From Isoetes taiwanensis (taxonomy: Eukaryota; Streptophyta; Lycopodiopsida; Isoetales; Isoetaceae): 64,000 bases of DNA. Location of the stretch: contig JAJEKV010000053.1 of assembly GCA_021234155.1 (NCBI GenBank), positions 9,371,798 through 9,435,797 of the forward strand. Reading direction: 5' to 3'. Below are positions 33,771-43,829 of the stretch, piece by piece; the stretch's first letter is position 1, and each line of letters begins with the position of its first letter. The notes under the pieces are model-generated. The model did no database searches. It worked only from the letters and a program-made list of their open reading frames with translations, and had not been told where the DNA came from. The translations under genes were made by a program, and so were the position numbers.

Positions 33771-33905
33771 CTTTAGCAGCTAAATCTGCAGATCTAAGAA
33801 ATTCTAATAAACCAAAAGAAACAAAAGATTCAAGCTCTACTTTAGCAGCTAAATCTGCAGATCAAAGAAATTCCAATAAACAAAAAAAAAAAAACAAAAG
33901 ATTCA
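33771..33905. repeat. two-copy tandem repeat of ~67 bp
   Basis: Copies share tttagcagctaaatctgcag and acaaaagattcaagc. The second copy has an expanded A-run. Confidence 0.8.
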
Positions 33906-33942
33906 AGCAAAGAAAATAACTCATCTCTAGAACCACTTCACA

Positions 33943-34005
33943 CCCCTCTTTCTACATCCTTCCTTATACACACCCCTCTTTCTACATCCTTCCTTGATAC
34001 ATAAT
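33943..34005. repeat. two-copy tandem repeat of ~31 bp
   Basis: Copies share cacccctctttctacatcc and ttcctt. The repeat abuts the left LTR of the outer chromovirus. Confidence 0.8.
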
Positions 34006-34009
34006 TTCA

Positions 34010-34421
34010 TGACATCCATATGAGTATTATACTTGTATGTACAAAGATGGTCGCCACACAGATGCAAAAGAGTGATTGCACGAGGCCAAGTTAGAACTCA
34101 CAACCCTCTAGTTGCAAGCCACATACTTTTGCCAACTGGGTTATCTATATTCATGTTGGATATTGCTTTGCACCTTTCTCATGTGAGCTATCGGTTTTTA
34201 GGAGGTTCTGGAACATTCCAGGAATTAGGTGCATGTGCGACACTTGGCACGATCCATCCATTAGAGTGGTGCGATCCTGACCCATTGATCTCGGTAGATA
34301 TAGAGGAGTCTCATTCTTGTTGGACCATTCCGGTTCAATGCCATTCTTGACCCTTCTAACTCAAGCCCTTGTACTCTGCCCTGATCTATCAAATATTTCT
34401 AGTGTTCCAGCATATTCTTTG

Positions 34422-34453
<32 letters not shown>

Positions 34454-34470
34454 GGCGCAGCTTCATGACA
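34010..34470 (+). repeat. 5' LTR of the outer chromovirus
   Basis: Aligns by eye with 49084-49520: shared blocks are tttgccaac.g.gttacctat, ttttaggaggtt and tatatagaggagtctcattc. The end is ttcatgaca, followed directly by gtttgaaccg. An AT microsatellite and T-run at 34425-34454 are absent from the partner. The left edge is approximate. Confidence 0.8.
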
Positions 34471-34543
34471 GTTTGAACCGATCCCTTTTTATCTCCTCAG
34501 AGCCTAAGTATTTTCTCATCCATGCTTGGTAGTTGTTATCTCT

Positions 34544-36060
34544 ATGGAGGAGATTTCATCCTGGTTACAACAAGTCTAGCAGCTTGTTCAACTATATCAA
34601 CAGTTGTGGTTGGACAATAAAGAGCTCAAAGAACGGGTTGCTTCTCATTTATCAGATTTTAGTTCTAGATTGAGGCCAATAGAGCCTAATATTAGCTTAC
34701 CCTAGAAGTTTGGCAGCACTCGGTCCAACTTTCTTGGTATTTTGAATCAGATTCGACATGCGATTCAGCTCCATTGTCACGTATATCCCACAGCTTAGGA
34801 CCAAGTTGGATTGATTGATTCTCTTCATATGGCCAACTCTAAGTTGGTCGCTCCTTTGCTAGAGGAAGGAGTCCCAGATTCGCAGAATTTTCTACTTTTA
34901 TTGCTGAGCTCGAGGTATGCTTTGGGGATACAAATCGTCAGTGCACAACAGTTACAAAACTTACCAATCTCAGGCAACGCTCTCGTTCAGCATCAATTTA
35001 TGCATCTGAATTCCGTCAAATTGCGATTGATACTGCCTGGGATGATACTGCTCCGCGTGACTATTTTCAGAGAGGACTTCGTAAGGATGTCAAAGATATG
35101 TTGCTATCTATGGATAATCGAAAACTCTAAAAGAATCCATCAGAATTGCAATTCGATGTGATAAAGGAAAGACTCATCAGACTTTCCCTTTGAAAGCATA
35201 TATAGAACCAATTTCTGCTCCATTAGGTGCCTTTGGATTAGATAATCCAGTGCCCATGCAAATTAATCATGTGGTTCAAGGGCCCTTGTCTGTTGCTAAG
35301 AAGCAACGCCGAAAGATGCTAACCTTTACCTTTACTAAGGAGTTGGCCATATTGCTCGTGGATGTTATCTTAAGCATTCTAGGCCATTCTCCTTGTTGGT
35401 TCTAAATCTAGCACCAGTTTATTTGCAGTTCTTGCCTCTGTACCAACATCAACATTTATCAAGTGTCATTGGCTTCAGATTTCGCTTTTGTTCATGTTCC
35501 AATTCTTATCTGCTCCCTGTCCTTATTCTGTTCCTCTCTCCTCTTTGTTTCATGTCCCCTATCCTGTTCCCATTCATGTTCCTATTCCCATTCCCGTTCC
35601 TATTCTTCTTCCTGATCCTAGTCCTTCTCTTGTTCATGTTCCTATTTCTGTAGAAACTTCATCATTCCAGTCACGTTCTCAGCTCCGTATCTCGAATCTC
35701 CACAAGTTTATCAAATCTGGAAGGCAATATCCTAGCTCAATATTTGCAATTTAAGTTCATCTATCAACTAGCTTTGTCTCTGTGATGTTTGTCCCTGTCG
35801 TTCCTAGCAAGTATAAAGATTTTTTTATGCTCTTAACAATTTCAAAGCCAGCAAGCTTCAGGAGCATCATCCCTATGATGGCCCCATTGATCTCCAGCCC
35901 AGGATGACCCCACCATATGGACCTAGACATGGCTTATTGTCAACAGAGTTGGAAGCCTTACGGACCTATATCGAAGAGAATCATGCGACTGGGTTTATCC
36001 AATATTCTCGGTCACCTGCAGGTGCTCCATCTTCTTTATTTCCAAAAAGGATGATGCAGT
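34544..36060 (+). pseudogene. gag and start of pol, outer chromovirus
   Basis: ATG at 34544 begins MEEISSWLQQVQQLVQL, matching the inner element gag start. The text continues through LKERVASH and a retrotransposon-gag region, with frameshifts. From about 35500 a low-complexity proline/valine/phenylalanine linker (PVPIHVPIPIPVP) follows. RT then begins with LRTYIEENHATGFIQYSRSP near 35965. No protease active site was found. Broken. Confidence 0.8.
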
Positions 36061-37302
36061 TGTAATTGAAGACTCAAGAAGAGCGTGAAGAACATGTCCT
36101 GAAGATCCTTCAAAAGCTTTCAGACCATGGACTTTATGCCAAGGTGGAGAAGTGTCAGTTCGAGCAGGATAATCTCGACTTCCTTCAGGGTGTCTCCATG
36201 TATCCAAAGAAGGCCAACACAATTGTTGATTGAAAAACATCTTCCTTGGTTAAGGATGTACAATGCTTATTGGGGTTTGCCAATTTTTATCGCCGCTTTA
36301 TCAAGGACTATTCGGGGATTGTCTTACCTTGACACATCTCACCAGGAAGAATATTCCTTTTGAGTGGATAGTTCGAGAAAAATCTAAATTCATCACTTTG
36401 AAGCATGCTTTCACATCGGTACCTGTCCTTGCACATCTATATCCTCTGCATCCCTTTATTATCGAAGTTGATGCATTAAATTTTGCTCTTGGGGACACCT
36501 TGTCATAGGAGCACCCAATCGCATATCATTCCCGAAACCAGGCTGTTGAAATAAAATATACTAGTTGCGATAAGGAACTGCTGTGACTATTGACTCCTTT
36601 TCAGGAGTGGCGATGATTTCTTAAAGGCTCTTCCCTTAAGGTGACCATGTATAGTGATCATTGAAACTGGAGTATTTCCAATCTGTTCGTTCTCAATTGT
36701 CGCCAGGCTCGACGGCATACACAAATGTTATTCCCTTCTGATTTCGTCAATAAATTTTGGCCTAGCATGCTTCAAGGAAAACTGGATTCTCTTGCTCGCA
36801 GATCATATTTTGAACCTAGGGAAAACAAATATTTGATCAACAGTCCCAAGCCATTCTTTGTCTCAATTGATTGCAACTTCTAACCACTTCATTGTTCGAG
36901 ATTCCTCATGATAATATTTTGCTGGAAGCAATTCGGACTGCACATCCCATAGATTCTTTGGCTCAAGGTATTTTCTCTCACATTGATTCATGCTCTTTCT
37001 CTGATATTTCACCTCAGTGTATAGACTACAATGCTTTTCACATCCGTAATAGTCTAATTTTTTGCCACGATATCCTATATGTTCTTGATGATGCTTCTCG
37101 ACTTCAAGTTCTGAGGCATATCATTCCTTCTCTCCAAAGAACTTTGGGATTGATCTTGGAACTCATTGCTCGAGATTATTGGTAGCCAAGTCTCCACTCT
37201 AGTGTGGAGATTTTTGTATGCTCACGTGACACTACCGTACAAAAGCTTCGAAGCACCTTCCATATGGCCTGCTTCAGCCCTTACCAGTTCCAGCAAGTCC
37301 TT
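36061..37302 (+). pseudogene. RT thumb, RNase H and integrase zinc finger, outer chromovirus
   Basis: Starts with EEHVLKILQKLSDHGLYAKVEKCQF (36088 on), then [11 protein letters not shown] and a RNase H region with TSVPVLAHL, EVDALNFALG and IAYHSRN. The integrase zinc finger begins around 36870 and ends with ARDYW and the PYGLLQPL.-like text at 37255-37300. It is cut there by the middle chromovirus. Several in-frame stops. Confidence 0.8.
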
Positions 37303-37307
37303 GGAAG
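37303..37307. repeat. target-site duplication GGAAG, left copy (middle chromovirus)
   Basis: ggaag directly before the LTR start tgtcatgaacc; the partner is 48120-48124, directly after the LTR end gtcgtgata. Confidence 0.9.
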
Positions 37308-37812
37308 TGTCATGAACCTGCGCAAAAACAAGGAAAATACTTGAAAAATACGCAAGGAATACGGAGAAAATACAGCCAAGATCGATGAAAAATCTAATAT
37401 ATGAACAAGAATCAAGAGTACAATGGCCCAAAGACAAGTAGGAACACGAGACATATGCTTAGAAGGCTCAAGACTGGCATTGAACCAGAATGCTTTGACA
37501 AGAAAAAGGTGCCTCCTTATATATCTAGGCCAATGGTCAGGATCGCGCCACTCCAATGGATGAGATCACGCCAAATGTCGTGCATACATGTCTAGAACCT
37601 CTTGGAAACAGCCCCACATATAAGAAAGATGTGAAGGAATATTTTAAGAAGTAGTGGTAGAGCACTTGGCAAAGGTGTATGATTTGCAATTAGAAGGTTA
37701 CAAGTTCAACTCCCTGTCTTGTGCAACTACCTTTTTGCATCTGTGTGACGACCATCTTTTGTACATACGAGTATAATATTCGTATGATACGAATATCTGT
37801 ATCGTCGTCACA
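37308..37812 (-). repeat. 3' LTR of the middle chromovirus
   Basis: 505 bp, TGTCATGAACC to GTCGTCACA on the plus strand. The internal side carries a purine tract (GAAGAGGGATGG on the element strand). It contains the tRNA-like module at about 37651-37735 on the opposite strand to coding. Confidence 0.9.
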
Positions 37813-37887
37813 CCATCCCTCTTCTACGACGGCGACGAGTCCTCGGAGCTGGGGCTGGAGTACTCAAACTTGGCTTTTATCTGAGAA

Positions 37888-38045
37888 ATATCGGTAAAAC
37901 TCTGCAATTTTATCAGGAGCATTAGTCAGATTCTCGGCAGGCTCCCAAGTTCTATCACTTGGTGAGTATCCTCCCCAATCGACCAAGTAATACAATCGCT
38001 GACGAAAAAACTTGGAGTCCAGAATCTCTCGAACCTCCAAAAGTT
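37888..38045 (-). pseudogene. chromodomain of the middle chromovirus
   Basis: The element strand reads ILDSKFF, then YYLVDWGGYSPSDRTWEP and AENL, the signature of a chromodomain (aromatic cage residues Y, W and the TWEP motif). In chromoviruses this C-terminal domain steers integration to particular chromatin. Here it is fused directly behind a truncated RNase H. Confidence 0.85.
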
Positions 38046-39525
38046 CCTTGTCGTAAATAGGATAGTTGATCTCAGCAGCCTGGAACTTTCAAGAATGATA
38101 GGCGATTGGATGCAGCTCATGATCATCTCTCTCTTGCGACAAGATGCTGCCAAGAGCAAAATCTGATGCATCAGCTTCGAGAATATAGGGACACGAAGGA
38201 TTCGAATGTGCAAGTACATGTACTACTGTAAAAGCATGCTTTAAAGTGATGAATATTGATTCTACTTCAATCGTCCATTCAAAATGAACATCCTTTCTAG
38301 TGAGACATGTCAAAGGCAAGACAATCTTCGAATAGTTCGTGATGAAGTGGCGATAAAAATTGGTAAACCCCAAGAAGCACTGTACATCTCTAATTGAGGA
38401 AGATCTTTTCCAATTAAGAACTGTGTTGACCTTCTCTAAATCCATGGAAAACACCCTAAAGTGTGACGCGATAACCAAGAAACTCAACATTATCCTACTC
38501 GAATTGACACTTCTCCAGCTTGGCATAAAGTCCATGTTCCCACAACTTCGGAAGGACCTTCCGAACATGTTCTTCATGTCCCACCAAAGTCTTTGAATAA
38601 ACCAGAATATCATCCCGATAGATGATCACAAAGAGATCAAAAAACTCTCAAAAAACATTGTTAGTCATGTGTTGAAAGACTGCTGGCGCATTGGTAAGGC
38701 CGAAAGGAATGAGGATATACTCGAAATGACCATACCGAGTTCGAAAGGCTGTCTTTCACTCATCACCTTCCCTGATCCGGATAAGATTATAGGCACTTCA
38801 AAGATCAATTTTGATAAAGTATCGTGCACCTTGTAGTCGCTCATGTAACTCTGGAATCAGAGGAAGAGGATACCGATTATGTTGAGGCAGCGATAATATA
38901 CAATCAACCGCAAAGAACTGTCCTTCTTGGAAACAAAGAAGATAGCAGCTCCTATGGGTGACGAAGAATATCGTATAAATCCAGTCACAAGATTCTCCTC
39001 GATATCGGTCCGCAAAGTCTCCAATTTTGTTGGCGACATAGATAGGGCCATATGGGGTGTTCCCGGCTGAAAATCAATGGTGCAGTCATAGAGATAATGC
39101 TCCGGAAGCTTACTAGCTTTGTCCTTATCAAAAACGTCGCCAAAATCCTTGTACTTATCAGAAAGAACAGGAGCAGACATTACTGAAGCAGAGCTAGTCG
39201 AAGGATGAACTTGGATTGCAAATGCTGAATTGGGATCTTGCCTACTAGATCTGATAAACTTGTGAAGAGAGATCTTCGAGATACAGAGCTGAAGGCTTGA
39301 AGAGGCCTCCATGAAAGCAGTAGCAGTAGCAGGGGCAGAAGCAATGGGAACAGGAACTAGGGCAGGAATTAGAGCAAGAACTGGAGCTGGGACATCATCT
39401 TGACCATGGTCACAATCAGAGACATGACATGGAGCAGAAACAAGAACATCAAAGATGGAATCAGAAGCCCATGATACTGCCGGACTGAAGTAGATGTTGG
39501 TGCAGAGGCATGAACTACAGATCAA
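38046..39525 (-). pseudogene. reverse transcriptase and RNase H, middle chromovirus
   Basis: Element-strand motifs are LRTDIEENLVTGFIRYSSSP, RYPLPLIPEL-like text, [13 protein letters not shown] with [12 protein letters not shown], and the catalytic motif as [11 protein letters not shown] (about 38594-38630; YRDD instead of YADD/YVDD). Then comes LGFTNFYRHFI and RNase H with LEADASDFALGSILSQE. The gene is broken by several stops and one frameshift, and RNase H is cut after YDKELL. Confidence 0.85.
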
Positions 39526-39863
39526 CTGGAACTAGGGCTAGAACCAACAAATCGAAAGGATCTAGAGCGCCAACCGATCTGTGGGTTATGCAACTCGAGC
39601 CGTGGAAGTCCCAAGACTACTGGTGTATGTGGTCTAGCAATGAGATTGAATGAAACGTTGCAAGAAGCTTCTTCGAACAAAACTCGAAGAGGTGCAGTAC
39701 ATTCTGTAATTGCACCTGAAGAGATCTCACGCCCATCAACCACACCAACAGATCTGGGACGCTCGATCCTGCTTCTAGGGATGGCGTGCTTAGTAGCGAA
39801 TATATTATCTATAAAGCAGGCATTCGCACCACTATCAAGTATCCTCAGAACCTCCGACTCCAA
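39522..39863 (-). pseudogene. protease, middle chromovirus
   Basis: The open 113-codon stretch starts with the retropepsin loop ILDSGANACFID (Asp-Ser-Gly active site) and ends with VVLGLPRLELHNPQI, matching the usual LG.PWL..HNP end of gypsy protease. Upstream the frame is broken towards gag. Confidence 0.8.
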
Positions 39864-39989
39864 TATAATAGAGATAAAAAATCATTTACTGATCTTGTCC
39901 GAGGGAATAAAACCTTCGTCACCTGTGAGAGGAGTTGGAGGAATGTCGGACAATCGGTGAGAGACTCCTACTACTCGGTCGGGACTCGA

Positions 39990-40860
39990 ACCATTTGATC
40001 ACTTAACAGAACATCCACAAGCGATATGGCCAACCCCTCCACAATAGAGGCAGAGATTGGTCTCTTTTCGGTGTTGCTTCTTAGCTGCAGACAAGGGCCC
40101 TCGAACCACATGATCAATTTAGATAGGCACCGGGCCAACTGATTCGGGGAATGTGGGTGGTGCCAAAACTGCTGTGATAAGTAGAGAAACAGGCTGATTT
40201 CGTCTTTCTTGCCTATGCTCAAAAAGACGGTTATCACAACGAACCGCAAAATGTATAGCTTCATCTAAGGTTCTAGGATCCTCCATAGTCAGCAATATAT
40301 CCTTTATATCCTCGCGGAGCCTCTTCAAAAACAGTCTCGAAGAGCTACATCTTCTCGGGCTGTGTCTATGGCAATCTGTCGGAACTCAGAAGCATAAACT
40401 GAAACCGGACGAGAACCTTGCTTGAGGTTGCCTAGCTTGTTCACTGATGTGCGCTACCAATCGGTATCTCTAACGCACGCCTCAAGTTCAGCAGTAAACG
40501 CAGCAAAATTTTGCAACTCGGGAGCCTCTTTCTCTAGTAAAGGGAGCGAACCAACTCAAGGCTGGCCCAGAAAGAAGAGAGCCAACTATCTGACCTGTTC
40601 CCGATCTGTGGGGTACCTGTGAGGGTGGAGCCGTATAATGAGCTGAATTTGATTCGAAAAACCTCGGAGCTTGGATCTAGCGCCATCAAACTTTTTTGGC
40701 AATCTAATCTTAGGCTCTGATGACCCCCCTCCCAGAGCTAGAGGCTGACTCATGAGAAGCTACCCATTCCCAGAGCTCCTTTTGCAACTGATGGCATACT
40801 TGAACAAGTTGTTAAACCTGCTGTAATAAGGACAATAGTGACAAGAACTACCGAATATGG
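39990..40860 (-). pseudogene. gag, middle chromovirus
   Basis: Counterpart of the inner element gag at 45650-46558. Recognisable parts are the C-rich zinc-knuckle zone near 40030, DPRTLDEAIHFAVRCDNRLFEHRQERR at 40200-40290 and the N-terminal LLQQVQQLVQVCQ helix at about 40740-40830. Several frameshifts and a small deletion near 40775. Confidence 0.75.
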
Positions 40861-40918
40861 ATAAAGAAATGCTTAGGATCAGAGCGGACAAAAACTGGCA
40901 GGGGATTCCGGTTCAAAC

Positions 40919-40932
40919 TATCATGAGCCTAC
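40919..40932 (-). repeat. stub of the split 5' LTR, duplicated copy
   Basis: tatcatg plus gagcctac: the last bases of the middle-element 5' LTR, including the left MITE target copy (40925-40932). Confidence 0.8.
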
Positions 40933-41179
40933 CAGGGATAGGCTCCGTATGTTTTATACGCAATACGTATTATTTATATGATACGACACAAATTTGCCAT
41001 ATAATACGTAAAAACTATGGCAAAAAACAATTCCAGCGTCGGAAGATTTTCCCGTGTGCGAAAAGAACTAAAGCGCGTACACGAAAGTTTTTTCGCGTAC
41101 ACGATACTGTGAAAAACGCGTACGCAAAAAGGCGGGAAATTTCTTTTTTCCGCGTATGCGAAAGTTGTTTCGCGTACGT

Positions 41180-41184
41180 GAAAC
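41180..41184. repeat. target-site duplication GAAAC, left of the solo LTR
   Basis: gaaac before TGTCATG; the partner gaaac is at 41701-41705. Confidence 0.85.
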
Positions 41185-41700
41185 TGTCATGAACCTACGC
41201 AAAAACAAGAAAAATACGTGGAAAATATGCAAGAAATACAGAAGGAATACTACGCCAAGATCGGCAAAGAATCTGATATATGAACAGGAATCAAGAGTAC
41301 AATGGCCCGAAGGTAAGCAGGAACACGACACAGATGCCTAGAAGGCTCAAGAGTGGCATTGAATCGGAATAGTTCGACAAGAAGGAGGTGCCTCTTTATA
41401 TATCTAGGCCAACGGTTAGGATCGCGCCACTCAAGGATGAGATCTCGCCAAGTGTCGCGCATGCATTTAGGTTCTAGAATATTCTAGAACCTCTTGGAGA
41501 TAGTCTTACATATGAGAAAGACAAGGAATAACTTCAATAAAAATTGGTTGTGCACTTGGCAAAGGTGTGTGACTCACAACTGGAAGGTTGCGAGTTCAAA
41601 CTCTGTCTTGTGCAACTACCCTTTTGCGTCCTGTGATGACCATCTTTTGTACATATGAGTATAATGTTCGTATGATACTAATATCTGTATGGTCGTCACA
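41185..41700 (-). mobile_element. solo LTR of the inner chromovirus family
   Basis: 516 bp, tgtcatgaacc to gtcgtcaca, with GAAAC on both sides and no internal region. The insertion point in the MITE is the same as that of the full inner element at 43241-47141, so it is best read as the same insertion, duplicated and then reduced by LTR-LTR recombination. Confidence 0.85.
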
Positions 41701-41823
41701 GAAACAATATAATTCTTGCACGTGAAAAAAACAATTCGCCTTTTCGCGTACAGGCAGGATTTTTTTTCCCTCCCCCGTACGCGGGGAAAAGAAAATCTTC
41801 TCCCCCCCTTTTCCATTTTTTCG

Positions 41824-41886
41824 CGTACGCGGTTTTCACTGTTTTGCGTATGCGACGCGTATACAAAACAGTAAAAACCGTGTACG
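41824..41886. repeat. long palindrome inside MITE copy 1
   Basis: Arms cgtacgcggttttcactg... and its near-perfect reverse complement (about 27 bp each) around a short loop. The same palindrome is at 47354-47414 in copy 2. Confidence 0.8.
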
Positions 41887-42099
41887 AAAAATTCAAATTT
41901 GAAATTTGTGCCGCGGGTTTTATAAAACTGCGTACACGAAAGTTTTTTCGCATACCCGGTTTAGAAGATTTCGCATAAGAAAAAAAAAATTTTCCAGATA
42001 GCGACAAAATTTTTTCGTGAAATACGTAACAATAAAATACGTATTTTTTTACTTTATACGTCAAAATTTTTAATTTCGTACGTACGCAATCTATCTCTA

Positions 42100-42587
42100 G
42101 AACCTACGCGAAAGCAAGGAAAATACTTGACAAATACGCAAGGAATATGGAAGAAATACGCCAACATCGGCGACAAATCTAATATATGAACAAGAATCAA
42201 GAGTACAATGGCCCGAGGGCAAACATGCCTAGAAGGCTCAAGACTGGTGTTGAACCGGAATGCTTTGACAAGAAGGAGTTATATATCTAGGCCAATGGTC
42301 AAAATGGCGCCACTCCAATGGAAGAGATCACGCCAGTGTCGCGCATGCACATAGGTTCTAGAATATTCTAGAACCTCCTGGAAACAGCCCCACATATGAG
42401 AAAGATGTTCCTGATATCTTTAACAAGTCGTGGCAGCGCACTTGGCAACGGTGTGTGACTTGCAACTAGAAAGCTGCAAGTTCAATCTCTGTCTTGTGCA
42501 ACTACCTTTTTGCATCCGTGTGACGACCATCTTTTGTACATAGGAGTATAATGTTCGTATGATACAAATATCTATATAGTCGTGATA
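42100..42587 (-). repeat. remainder of the split 5' LTR, duplicated copy
   Basis: Starts gaacctacgcg (right MITE target copy at 42100-42107) and ends gtgata at 42587, followed by ggaag. The end ATA instead of ACA is shared with 48119, so the change predates the duplication. Confidence 0.8.
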
Positions 42588-42745
42588 GGAAGAGCATTTC
42601 CATGGATTTCATTGTTGAGCTTCCATCTTCCTAGAGCTATGATGTCATTCTTGTTGTCATTGTTCACTTTTCCAAGATGAGGCATTTCATTCCGTGCAAT
42701 ACCTCCATCTTTAGTGAAGCTGCAACTGCTCTTCTGCTTTGGGAA
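42588..42745 (+). pseudogene. duplicated fragment of the outer chromovirus integrase
   Basis: ggaagagcatttccatgg and the following ~150 bp match 48120-48280, the outer integrase core (ISMDFI.ELPSS, GYD.I, RFSKM.HFIP). It ends abruptly at about 42745, where middle-element gag sequence begins; the junction shares a few bases (gg.aa) with both parents. Confidence 0.85.
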
Positions 42746-42970
42746 ACTAATCTTAGGCTCTGATGACCCCCCTCCCAGAGCTAGAGGCTGATTCATGAGA
42801 AGCTACCCATTCCCAAAGCTCCCTGTTATCCAACTGCAACTGCTGGCATACTTGAACAAGTTGTTGGACCTGCTGTAATAAGGACAATAGTGACAAGAAC
42901 CACTGAATATGGATAAAGAAATGCTTAGGATCAGAGCAGGCAAAAACTGGCAGGGGATTCCGGTTCAAAC
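42746..42970 (-). pseudogene. duplicated fragment of middle chromovirus gag start
   Basis: Matches 40705-40918 (shared ctaatcttaggctctgatga and the following helix codons LLQQVQQLVQVCQQLQ). Together with 42588-42745 it marks the breakpoint of the tandem duplication. Confidence 0.85.
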
Positions 42971-42984
42971 TGTCATGAGCCTAC
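42971..42984 (-). repeat. stub of the split 5' LTR, original copy
   Basis: tgtcatg plus agcctac, the terminal bases of the middle-element LTR, with the left MITE target copy gagcctac at 42977-42984. Confidence 0.8.
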
Positions 42985-43235
42985 CAGGGATAGGTTCAAT
43001 ACTCCGTATGTTTTATATGCAATACGTATTATTTGTATGATACGATACAAATTTGCCATATAATACGTAAAAAATACGGCAAAAAACAATTCCGGCGTCG
43101 GAAGATTTTCACGTGTGCGAAAAGAACTAAAGCGCGTACACGAAAGTTTTTTCGCGTACGCGAAACTGTGAAAAACGCTTACGCAAAAAGGATGGAATTT
43201 TTTTTTTCCGCGTATGCGAGTTGTTTCGCGTACGT

Positions 43236-43240
43236 GAAAC
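43236..43240. repeat. target-site duplication GAAAC, left of the inner chromovirus
   Basis: gaaac before TGTCATG; the partner is at 47142-47146. Confidence 0.88.
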
Positions 43241-43762
43241 TGTCATGAACCTACGCGAAAACAAGGAAAATACGTGGAAAATATGCAAGAAATACTGAAG
43301 GAATACTACGCCAAGATCGGCAAAGAATCTGATATATGAACAGGAATCAAGAGTACAATGGCCCGAAAGCAAGCAAGAACACGAGACAGATGCCTAGAAG
43401 GTTCAAGATTGGTGTTGAACTGGAATGGTTTGACAAGAAGGAGGTGCCTCCTTATATATCTAGGCCAACAATTAGGATCGTGCCATTCCAATGGATGAGA
43501 TCTCGCCAAGTGTCGCGCATGCATTTAGGTTCTAGAATATTCTAGAACCTCCTGGAGATAGTCCCATATATGAGAAAGACGTGAAGGAATATCTTCAACA
43601 AGTATTGCTAGTGCACTTGGCAAAGGCATGTGACTTACAACTAGAAGGTTGCGAGTTCAAACTCTGTTTTGTGCAACTATCCTTTTGCATCCGTGTGATG
43701 ACCATCTTTTGTACATATAAATATAATATTCGTATGATACTAATATCTATATGGTTGTCACA
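43241..43762 (-). repeat. 3' LTR of the inner chromovirus
   Basis: 522 bp, tgtcatgaacc to ggttgtcaca. A purine tract (GGAGGGGGATGG on the element strand) adjoins at 43763. It carries the tRNA-like module on the opposite strand at about 43600-43690. Confidence 0.9.
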
Positions 43763-43829
43763 CCATCCCCCTCCTACGACGGCGACGAGTCCTCGGAGCT
43801 GGGGCCGGAGTACTCAAACTTGGCTTGTT

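Larger units (their letters stand above)
40933..42099. mobile_element. hAT-type MITE, copy 1, holding a solo LTR
   Basis: Terminal inverted repeats CAGGGATAGGCTCCGTATG (left) and CAtAGATAG-like reading inward from 42099. Flanking 8-bp duplications are gagcctac (40925-40932) and gaacctac (42100-42107). The 8-bp size and CAGGG ends are typical of hAT elements. There is no transposase ORF; without the LTR it is about 650 bp. The body is full of CGCGTACGC-type words. A long palindrome lies at 41824-41886. Confidence 0.8.

Noticed and set aside
34425-34454. AT/T tract as a telomere-like or satellite feature
   Set aside because: It is a simple microsatellite expansion inside one LTR, absent from its partner.
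40719-40905. A plus-strand primer site suggested by ggatcagagc near gag
   Set aside because: It resembles the initiator-Met site TATCAGAGC only partly, is in the wrong orientation and lies inside gag.
42588-42745. A second independent integrase gene
   Set aside because: It is a ~150-bp duplicate of 48120-48280 produced by the tandem duplication.
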